Shown one piece after another: positions 23,501-35,000 of a stretch of 64,000 nucleotides of DNA (positions within the stretch are counted from its first letter, which is position 1; each line of letters starts with the position of its first letter). Under the pieces are notes generated by a model. That model did no database searches. It was not told the DNA's origin and was given only the letters and a program-made list of their open reading frames with translations. Location: assembly GCF_030265065.1 (NCBI RefSeq), contig NC_080414.1, forward strand, positions 19,013,501-19,077,500. Direction: 5' to 3'. The position numbers and the translations under genes were made by a program. The DNA comes from Corythoichthys intestinalis. Taxonomy: Eukaryota > Chordata > Actinopteri > Syngnathiformes > Syngnathidae.

Positions 23501-26500
23501 ATTTCAGGGGGATCCCCCTATTTTAATTGTGCATCCCAGGGTATCCCAAATCCCACTCTGAGATGGTCAGGGTAAGTCCAAATACAGTGGGGCAAATAAG
23601 TATTTAGTCAACCATCAATTGTGCAAGTTCTCCTACTTGAAAAGATTACAGAGGCCTGTAATTGTCAACATGAGTAAACCTCAACCATGAGAGACAGAAT
23701 GTGGAAAAAAAAAAAACAGAAAATCACATTGTTTGATTTTTAAAGAATTTATTTGCAAATCATGGTGAAAATAAGTATTTGGTCACCTACAAACAAGCAA
23801 GATTTCTGGCTGTCAACGAAGTCAAGCTTCTTCTAACGAGGTCTAACGAGGCTCCACACGTTACCAGTATTAATGGCACCTGTTTTAACTCATTAAAAGA
23901 CACCTGTCCACAACCTCAGTCAGTCACACTCCAAACTCCACTATGGCCAAGACCAAAGAGCTGTTGAAGGACACCAGAGACAAAATTGTAGACCTGCACC
24001 AGGCTGGGAAGACTGAATCTGCAATAGGTAAAACTCTTGGCGTGAAGAAATCAACTGTGGGAGCAATTATTAGAAAATGGAAGACATACAAGATCACTGA
24101 TAATCTCCCTCGATCTGGGGCTCCATGCAAGATCTCACCCCGTGACGTCAAAATGATAACAAGAACGGTGAGCAAAAATCCCAGAACCACACGGGGGGGG
24201 ACCTAGTGAATGACCTACAGAGAGCTGGGACCACAGTAACAAAGGCTACTATCAGTAACACAATGCACCGCCAGGGACTCAAATCCTGCACTGCCAGACG
24301 TGTCTCCCTGCTGAAGAAAGTACACGTCCAGGCCCATCTGCAGTTCGCTAGAGAGCATTTGGATGATCCAGAAGAGGACTGGGAGAATGTGTTATGGTCA
24401 GATGAAACCAAAATAGAACTTTTATGTAGAAAGACAGGTTCTCGTGTTTGGAGGAGAAAGAATACTGAATTTCATCCGAAGAACACCATACCCACTGTGA
24501 AGCATGGGGGTGGAAACATCATGCTTCTGGGCTGCTTTTCTGCAAAGGGACCAGGACGACTGATCAGTGTAAAAGAAAGAATGAATAAGGCCATGTATCG
24601 AGAGATTTTGAGTGAAAATCTCCTTCCATCAGCAAGGGCATTGAAGATGAGACGTGGCTGGGTCTTTCAGCATTACAATGATCCCAAACACACAGCCAGG
24701 GCAACAAAGAGTGGCTTCGTAAGAAGCATTTCAAGGTCCTGGAGTGGCCTAGCAAGTCTCCAGATCCCAACTCCCATTGGAGGGAGTTGAAAGTCCGTGT
24801 TGCCTGACGACAGCCCCAAAACATCACCGCTCTAGAGGAGATCAGCATGGAGGAATGGGCCAAAATACCAGCAACAGTGTGTGAAAAGCTTGTGAAGAGT
24901 TACAGAAAACGTTTGGCCTCCATTATTGCCAAAAAACGGTACATAACAAAGTATTGAGATGAACTTTTGGTATTGACCAAATACTTACTTTCCACCATGA
25001 TTTGCAAATAAATTCTTTAAAAATTAAACAATGTGATTTTCTGGGGTTTTGTCCACATTCTGTCTGTCATGGTTGAGGTTTACCCATGCTGACAATTACA
25101 GGCCTTTCTAATATTTTCAAGTGGGAGAACTTGCACAATTAGTGGTTGACTAAATACTTATTTGCCCCACTGTATATCCTACCAGTTCTGATTGGATGAT
25201 GACTTTTTCTCTTTTCTTTTGGACAGAGGGCAAAAGGGAGGAGGAGTAGCGGGAAAAAATGAGAACATAATTAGCAGCATTGAATTCCAAAACAATGTAG
25301 TGATGTGTTGTGCTAATAATAGTCAAGGTCAAGAATGCTCCAAACTATATGACTATGGTAATTAACCCACGTTGTTTGTTTTAATGTGATGTATAAGAAA
25401 AAATGTCAAATAAAACAACCAATTGTGCTTGTTTTAAGATGTGTCAAGTGACCTGATGAGAAAGGAGGAGGTCTCCAGTTTGATTATAAGTCCCGGGCAG
25501 CCTCTCTTGCTTCGTTGCAGGGCCCAACGCCACAGATGGAATCAGTTGACCATGTGGGAAAAGGACGGCCAACTGTTAACGTCCACTGCTTTACCGTGCC
25601 CTGCGAAAATCAAGGAGAAGGTGTTGAATCATCTTACCTTAATCCCCCCAAAAACAGTATTTCATCATTTTGTCTTTTCCTTCCAGATGTGCATAAGAAA
25701 TGACAAGGATTTGACAAAATTGATGACTTACTTGTTTATCGACTCTGTGACCACTGATCACAACGGCACGTACACCTGCAAGGACCAAACCATATCCAAA
25801 TCGGTTGATGTCAGCGTCTTGGGTTGGTTGAAATGACTCAGAGGTTCTAGCAAAAATATAGAGACCATTAATCATGAAGTGAATTCTTGTGCGTGACCTC
25901 AGCGGAAGGATTCCTCAAGGTGCAGCTGGATCCGAGAAAAACTCTGCTAGCTGAGAATGCACCCAGAGCGTGTTTGGAAGCCGCCGTATTTTACCACCCT
26001 ACGCTGGAGTACTGCATGTGGCAGACACCCCGTGGCATTTTGTCAAAATGCATCACGGAGGACTGGGTCACGAAGCAAAGGTACGTTTAGGATAGGGGTG
26101 GGAACCTCTTGGTGCCTCACGATACGATTTGCGATACAAAGCTCACGATAACGATGATCTGACGATATGGCGATTAAGACTGAACGATATATCGTTTAAA
26201 CATCGCCATTGCGATGTGTACATGCGCGATAGTCCCATCGCAAGGACGTGCGATAGTTTTTTTTTTTTTCCAATCAACAAACCTTTGATCTGCTTAATTC
26301 GCTCGCACAGCCTCTCTCACCCCCTTTCCCAGCTCTCAGTCACTGCGGCACTTGCTTATTAAGGTTAACGATGGCTTTGATCTGGTTAAAGAAGCCGGGC
26401 AGCAATCTGTCAATCATCGTTTAACTTGTTAAGCAGTTTCTGCAAGGAAGCGCGGGCTGGAATGAATGTGTGTGTCTGTGGGGGGAGAATGTGGAGACGT

Positions 26501-28981
26501 TCGAGACATATAAAATAAACGCCAGAAGTGATAATGAGGAGTTTGTAATTTCTTCATGTCACTCCAAGAGTCACAGCCATGTTAGGTAAACAGAAGCATT
26601 TAATAAAGCCAAGCATTTTTCTACTGCAGTACTTTATTCTCGTTTAAAAATGATTCAGTGGGACAGTTATGTTTAAAACTGATCATAATTATTACATTCG
26701 AAGTGCTTAAAAAGCATTTATTAATATATATATTAGTGCTGCAACAATTAATCGATTAACTCGAGTATTCGATTAGAAAAAATATTCGAATTAAATTTTG
26801 TTGCTTCGAGTATTCGTTTAATTATAATGGCGTTGTTATGGTTTATTTCAAAAGTGTTTGCATTTGATTTTATTGATTCGGGTGGATACACTACACTCTG
26901 GTCTGCCTCTTTTCACATGGCTCAATCCAACTGCTCCCTGTTCAAACCAACGTAAGCTACGTTTTTGAGCTCTTGTCTTTAATGCATTCGTAATTTAGTT
27001 TATAGGTATATTTAGACGTTTTTTGTTTGTCTGTTTTGTGGGAATGTGTGACTGAACCATTTGTTAGGAGCATTGTAAAAAAAAAAAAAAGTTAGCATTT
27101 TATACCATTTAAGCTAGCGGAAGTTTGCTATGTAAGTTAGCCAATTTTTCTTTTGTTGTACATACAGTAGATCCTAATTTATTTTATTTATTTACACCGT
27201 TTGTGGCTAAGCTCAGGTATTTTAATCTTTCATGTTCCTTATCCGATTACTCGATTATTCGAACTAACTAGTTCATCGATTAATCGACTACTTAAATAAT
27301 CGATAGCTGCATCCCTAATATATATATATATATATATATAAATATTAGGGCTGTCAAAATTATCGCGTTAACGGGCGTTAATTTTTTTTTTTTTAATTAA
27401 TCACGTTAAATAATTTGACGCAATTAACGCACTAGGTCCGCTCAGACAGATTTAAATGTCAGTACAGTGAAAGGCCAACTTGTTAATTGTGTTTTATGGA
27501 GATTTTCCGCCCTCTGCTGGCGCTTGGGTATGACTTGCATATGTTATGTGGCGTAATGTCGCCCTCTGCTGGCGATTCAGTGCAGCTGATTATTTGGGTT
27601 TCGGCGCGCTTTTCTGACGTGATTATATGTCGACGCGAACTCACACTAATAGACAGTGCTATTCAGACTAGCTAACGTCCGCATCCAGTATTCAGTGGCA
27701 GTTCTCATAGTCCCATCACACTGTTTTTGTCTAATACATGCATCGCTTGTGAGTTATATTCCTCCTTTGTTTATATTCATGAGCATTAGATAGTTATTGA
27801 TGATGTGTATTTGAATTTGTTCACATATGGTGAAATGCAGTTACATTGTTAGATGCTTGTGAGCTAATTGGCTAGTGCTACTGCTCAAATGGACACGTGT
27901 GTGTACATTTTATGTTATTTTGTGATTTATGCAAGTTATTGACACATTGCCTTGTTATTTTCAGTTTTACAAAAATACAAGAAACGTGCTCCTGTCAAAA
28001 AGAGATGACTTCAGTAAAGCCCATGCAACTTTGCCACACCGCCTGATTTCTTTTTGGAACTTATGTTCGCTATCTGTCAGTTTGTGTACTCACACACATT
28101 GAGGACAGAATAGGGCTACTAGTTTATTTTTTGATTGAAAATTTTACAAATTTTATTAAAACGAAAACATTAAGAGGCGTTTTAATATAACATTTCTATA
28201 ACTTGTACTAATATTCATTTTTTTAAGAACTACAAGTCTTTCTATCCATGTGTAACGGGTACACGCAAGTCCATGTGGAGCGTGGAAACCTCCCTGCCGA
28301 TTCCTTCATGTAAGGACGCTAGCGGCTGTGCCATTGGCTCGAGCTTATTGGTGCAGTGGTTACCAATCTTGCCTGCCGAGTGGAAGCATCGTTGGCGCGC
28401 GGGGTCGCGTCCCGGCCTAGTCAGAGGTGGGAGTGGAACGTGGGGCGGCGCTGACACAGGGGTTACAATGGTGCCGTGGACCCGGATCGGCAGCGAAGGT
28501 TTCGGGGGGTGAGTGTAACGGGTACACGCAAGTCCATGTGGAGTGTGGAAACCTCCCTGCCGATTCCTTCATGTAAGGACGCTAGCGGCTGTGCCGTTGG
28601 CTCGAGCTTATTGGTGCAGTGGTTACCGATCTTGCCTGCCGAGTGGAAGCGTCGTTGGTGCGCGGGTTCGCGTGCCGGCCTAGTCAGAGGTGGGAGCGGA
28701 ACGCGGGGCGGTGCTGACACAGGGGTTACACATGGATCACTTTATCAGAATGTTAATAATGTTAATGCCATCTTGTTGATTTATTGTTATAATAAACAAA
28801 TACGGTCCTTATGTACTGTATGTTGAATGTATATATCCATCTTGTCTTATCTTTCCATTCCAACAATAATTTACAGAAAAATATGGCATATTTTATAGAT
28901 GGTTTGAATTGCGATTAATTACGATTAATTAATTTTAAAGCTGTAATTAACTCGATTAAAAATTTTAATCGTTTGACAGCC

Positions 28982-29024
<43 letters not shown>

Positions 29025-32000
29025 TAATCATACTTTGGGCGAAAAAAGTGAGAAAAAAACATGTCTTATATGTATATCTTTCCAGTGCTAGATCTGAATA
29101 AATACATTGAGCATACACACACACACACACAAAAATGGGGGGCGCTACTTTGCGGTTTTTCACTTATCGCAGCGGGTTCTGCTCCCTATTAACCGCGAAA
29201 AACGATGGAATACTGTACACTGTGGTCATGATGAGTCATCCAAAGTCTTTCCAAACAGCTATTCAAGTCATCTAGTAAAAATTTCTTTTAAAAAAAAATT
29301 TTTTTTTTTTTTTTTTTTTTTAAATCGCAATATAATATCGCAATATATCGCAAACCCCCCCAAAAATTGCAGCAATAGTTTTTTCCAATATCGTTCAGGC
29401 CTAATGGCGATACAACGATTATCAATACATTGGTCAGGAAATAATTCTAGGATATTCTACGAACAACTTATAAACAGAAAAACAAGCTTCTGCTGTGAAT
29501 TAGATAGAGTTTATCACTAGTAGACGTCCAATCCATTTGAACTGGGAGGGTGGCAGCGAATGAACATTCGTTCATTCGCTGCCATCCCTCCCACTTCAAA
29601 CGGATTGAACGTCTATGGCCGTCAGTGGCAGCCAATGCCAGGCAATGAGGTAATTTTGGGCTATTTAAGATCATTTACCTCTTAATGTTCAGTGATTTTG
29701 GGGTATTTTATGGGTCACTTCCTGTTTATTTTGAGTTACAGAACAGGGAATCACCCAAATTAATAGGCAATGACTCAAACTCAAGAAGAAATAACCTGTG
29801 AATGCCCTAAAATGAACCACAAGTGACCTATAAATGCCCTGAAAATCGGACAGAATGACTGAATGCTCTGGTTTCGAATGAGCAAACGTTCCCAGTCTAA
29901 ATTGATTGGGCGTCGTGCACCGTCAATGCAGCCTAAGAGTTAACTGAGACACTATTATGGTTAGGGATGGGAATTGATAAGATTTTTACGATTCCAATTC
30001 CATTATCGATATTGCTTAACGATTCGATTCTTTATCGATTCCCTTATCGATTCTAATTTGGACTAATGGACTGTATGGGGTTCTGGGTTCAATATGTTTT
30101 ATGGTTCATTCGCCTCGGAGTGTCGGTTAGAACACAAGGGGCGGAGAGTGGAGTTGGTCTTTGGCACTTTCAATTCAACTTGGCAACAGGCACAACTAGA
30201 GGTGTGCAAAATTTCCGATTCTTAGATTATTTGCGATTCGGCCGTGGAAGATTCGAGAACGATTCACAAACATCCAAATTCCGATTATTGAAATATGCCA
30301 AGTAAAGCAGAAGTAAAAAAGCGCGGTCTTCGGGACGCAATGAGGAACGGAGCGAGAGTAGTTAAACATCAGGCTTCTCGGGTAATGCCAATGCTCAACT
30401 CACGGCTCTAGCTCAACTCATGCCACGAGATAAAAAAACACAACAACATACCTGACTGCTGCTGACAGCTGCTACAAAGTAAATCCACATAATGTTACAG
30501 TAGATATCATTTATATGGGACTAGATGCAATTTGATTCGGTAGCGTTAGCAGCACACCTCCAGAAAGCTAGATGCGGGCGTTAGTAAACGGCCGCCATCT
30601 TAAAGCAGTACACTTGCCTGCAAGGCTGTTGTAGCGAACCTTCCAAGCGAACCTAATTAACTTTGTATCTAAAATACTCCTAAATCGGTAAAATATTGAC
30701 TTGAATCTATATTTAAAATAGTTTTAAAACTTTCACATGTCAAAAGTAGACAAAAGGGAAATTATGGAATAACGGGAGCAATTTTAACAACTTTAACGGT
30801 TGATTCACAACATTAAATTAATTGAATGTAGTTTAAAGCTGCTGACACAGAATGGGGACTGGAGTTTTTATTTACTGTTTTTTTTGTATATGTGTTTACT
30901 GTTATATGTTAACTTGATACTGAAATAGTAGTTTGGTTTGGCCTGAGAGCATTTTTGAACAATTTTGGAACTAATGTACAAAACATTTAAAAAAAAACAA
31001 AAAAAAAGGGGAGGGAGGTGCATCAATAATCATTTTATAATCGAATCGGAGCCTCTGAATCGTAATCGTAATCGAATCGTTAGGTGCCCAAAGATTCCCA
31101 GCTCTAGGCACAACTATATACAGGCAATGGCACATGATATGACAATCACTCAATGAGCAGGTGAGAGCATGCATGGAAAGATGTTGATGTATTTGTATGT
31201 GTGTGGAAGAAGACTGGAACGTATGGGTATATGTGTGGTTATGAAAGGAAAGAAAATTACATCATATAAGTGCTAATTCAATAATCAATGCAAATTGACT
31301 GTAAAGCAGTCAATAACACACATACATGACTCGCACATTATAATGACACAAAGGCGGGGGGGCGCGAGCACGCGCGCACAACCCGGAAGCACGCTGCGTG
31401 CACGTGCGGTCACCTTGGCCATAAAAGTGGCGAAAACTAAGCACTTTACACTCATATGGATGTACAACATTATCTTAAGATGCTAAACTAACACATTCCC
31501 TCTTAACACAAATATGCAACGCGAATATAATGTAAACAACGCTCTTCTCGACGCAACGAAAACGAGCGGGAGCAACCAGCTGACGTAACAGTAAAAACAT
31601 CAAACGGTCGCGCTGATAACGGCTCTAACTTATCATAAGAAATTTATGGCATGAAGAGGAAATACTTACATTCGTTCATGGACACACACAAATTACTTCC
31701 TCTAACAGGTGGCCGTTTTCTGCTCAAAATGCGCACCATACGCCTATTCTCGGTCCCAGAATACGCAGAGTGCATGACGTAACTAAACGACTGGTTGCTA
31801 TGGGAACGAATGCATACCCATGGAATCTTTTTAACACGAGTACCATAATTGCTAATAAAATAGTTTAGGATTATTTTAGATGCATACAGTATATGTTATA
31901 TTTTTCTTATAGAATATTCCACGAGGAATACGATTTTCTGAGAGTAGACTAATGTCCTGTGAATATCAATGCAAATTCACTCGGCAACGACTCTCTCCAG

Positions 32001-35000
32001 ACTACAAATGATGAGAATTCTCCATGAGTAAGGGGTAATCAGGTAGCCGTGCTTGCCAAATCGAACGTGTGTAACATGCTTAAATTTCGAAATGTAAATC
32101 GTGCTGGTTGGAATCGATATGAATCGTTAGATAAATTGCCAAACGATTCACTTGAATCGGAACACACGAAACCGGTTCTCTATAAGAACCGGTTCTCGAT
32201 TCCCATCCCTAATTATGGTGGAAGATTTTGGTAGCAACTTGCTGGTTCCTTTTTATTTTTTGACATTGACACCTTTTTAAAAGGATATCTCGATTCTTGG
32301 CAGGAGCATATCGATAACCTTTTGGGACACAAAGTATCACGATATATCACCATTTCGATATTTTGTCACACCCTTAGTTTAGGATAAAATACCTAGCCGT
32401 GACAAGACGGAATCGAGAAACTAACGGCGGAATTTGCAATATTTGTCATGTTCTTCTAGGACAGTGAAGTTTTGTGGTGGACTCCAATCTGGAGAATACA
32501 AGTTAACCGTGAAGGCTGGTGGACAAAACACGAGCAAATCTGTGTTTGTTTGTGTTGTAGGTAAGACAGTTCAGATGTTTGACAAAAACATAAAAGGAAA
32601 ATTACATATTGAACATTAAGATGGATTTGTGCTCCCTTTTATACAGACGAACCAAAATTCAGATTGACCATAGACAAGCACAACCACAGTACCAACATTC
32701 AGACTGAGAGTGCCGTCCCAGCAAATTACACGTGGCTGTCCTGTTTTTCTCCCAATGAAAGGTGCAGCCATACAATTTAGAATTTATTCCAACTCTCTCA
32801 ACACCTGGGTCTTTGTGTCTGATTACAGTTGTTCGGGTCTGTCCCACTGGACAGAGGTCCCCGAATCACGGCGAACCGACTCAGACGTTCATTGCCGAAA
32901 GACCATCGAGAGCTCCATAATTATGGATCTGCCAGATGCACATTACGTGAAGTTTTGCCTAGCGAATTCAGTCGGCTCTTGGTGTTCGCTTCCACACCCG
33001 GTGTACTTCCCATCTTCCCCGCAGGCATCCAAAGGTTGGTTTGATATGTTCTAAAAAGTCTGATTAAAAGTGTTGCAATTGGAAATGATGTAAAGTGGGG
33101 CAAATAAGTATTTAGTCAACCACCAATTGTGCAAGTTTTCCTACTTGAAAAGATCAGAGAGGCCTGTAATTGTCAACATGGGTAAACCTCAACCATGATA
33201 GACAGAATGTGGAAAAAAAACAGAAAATCACATTGTTTGATTTTCAAAGAATTTATTTCCTAATTAGAGTGGAAAATAAGTATTTGGTCACCTACAAACA
33301 AGCAAGATTTCTGGCTGTCAAAGAGGTCAAACTTCTTCTAACGAGGTGTAACGAGTGGAGCCTCATTAGACCTTGTATTAATGGCACCTGTTTTAACTCA
33401 TTAAAAGACACCTGTCCACACTCCAAACTCCACTATGGCCAAGACCAAAGAGGTGTCGAAGGACACCAGAGACAAAATTGTAGACCTGCACCAGGCTCGG
33501 AAGACTGAATCTGCAATAGGTAAAACACTTGGTGTAAAGAAATCAACTGTGGGAGCAATTATTAGAAAATGGAAGACATACAAGACCACTGATAATCTCC
33601 CTCGATCTGGGGCTCCATGCAAGATGTCACCCCATGGCGTCAAAATGATAACAAGAACGGTGAGCAAAAATCCCAGAACCACACAGGGGGGGCTAGTGAA
33701 TGACCTACAGAGAGGTGGGACCACAGTAACAAAGGCTACTATCAGTAACACAATGTGCCGCCAGGGACTCAAATCCTGCACTGCCAGTCGTATCCCCCTG
33801 CTGAAGCCAGTACACGTCCAGGCCCGTCTGAGGTTCGCTAGAGAGCATTTGGATGATCCAGAAGAGGACTGGGAGAATGTGTTATGGTCAGATGAAACCA
33901 AAATTGAACTTTTTGGTAGAAACACAGTTTCTCGTGTTTGGAGGAGAAAGAATACTGAATTGCATCTGAAGAACACCATACCCACTGTGAATATTGGGGG
34001 TGGAAACATCATGCTTTGGGGCTGTTTTTCTGCAAAGGGACCAGAATGACTGATCTGTGTGAAGGAAAGAATGAATGGGGCCATGTATCGAGAGAAACCC
34101 TAACCCCAAGGGTATTGAAGATGACACGTGGCTGGGTCTTTCAGCATGACAATGATCCCAAACACACAGCCAGGGCAACAAAGGAGTGGCTTTGTAAGAA
34201 GCATTTCAAGGTCCTGGAGTGACCTAGCCAGTTTCCAGATCTCAACCCCATAGAAAATCTGTGGAGGGAGTTGAAAGTCCGTGTTGCCCAACGACAGCCC
34301 CAAAACATCACTGCTTTAGAGATCTGCATGGAGGAATGGGTCAAAATACCAGCAACAGTGTGTGAAAAGCTTGTGAAGAGTTACAGAAAACGTTTGGCCT
34401 CCGTTATTGCCAACAAAGGGTACATAACAAAGTATTGAGATGAACTTTTGGTATTGGTCTAATACTTATTTTTCACCATGATTTGTAAATAAATTCTTTA
34501 AAAATCAAACAATGTGATTTTCGTTTTTTTTCCACATTCTGTCTCTCATGGTTGAGGTTTACCCATGTTGACAATTACAGGCCTCTCTAATATTTTCAAG
34601 TGGGAGAACTTGCACAATTAGTGGTTAACTAAATACTTATTTGCCCCACTGTAAATCCAAGAAAAGCGAGCTAGGCACTGATGTTTTTCAGGAGATCTGA
34701 AAGAAGAGAAATACATCTTCACGGTTCTAAAAACCGGCAGCGTGATCCTGGTTGTGGCTTTGTTCACTGTCAGTCTGGCACTCATTTACCACGTAAAAAA
34801 GAAGGTGAGATATGCCAATTTTCAAACACAAGAATCCGTTAATAACGCCAAAATGTCCAATAGAAACCACAGTATCAGCCCCAGCTGCAGATGATCCAAA
34901 TGGTGGGCCCCAATGATAATGATTACATCTACATTAACTTCAAGGACTTTGAGTATGACCGCAAATGGGAGTTTCCTAGGGAGAATTTGGAATTAGGTTA

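Larger units (their letters stand above)
26093..32376. mobile_element. Outer hAT element of a nested stack in flt3 intron 9
   Basis: Ends TAGGGGTGGGAACCTCTTGG and TTTTGTCACACCCTTA, flanked by the exact duplication GTTTAGGA (26085-26092, 32377-32384). Most of its 6.3 kb is later insertions: hAT elements at 26734-27317, 27346-28984 and 29962-32211, the last two with further elements inside. CGATAT-rich sequence near the ends (26100-26260, 29320-29420, 32280-32370) is its own. Confidence 0.85.

Noticed and set aside
28340-28425. Possible tRNA gene
   Set aside because: A- and B-box-like stretches are present, but no clean cloverleaf or anticodon could be folded, and it lies inside both LTR copies.
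28273-28826. Two similar ORFs (plus and minus) around 28.2-28.8 kb resembling a duplicated gene
   Set aside because: They are frames through the GC-rich LTRs of the TRIM element; no coding signal independent of the repeat.
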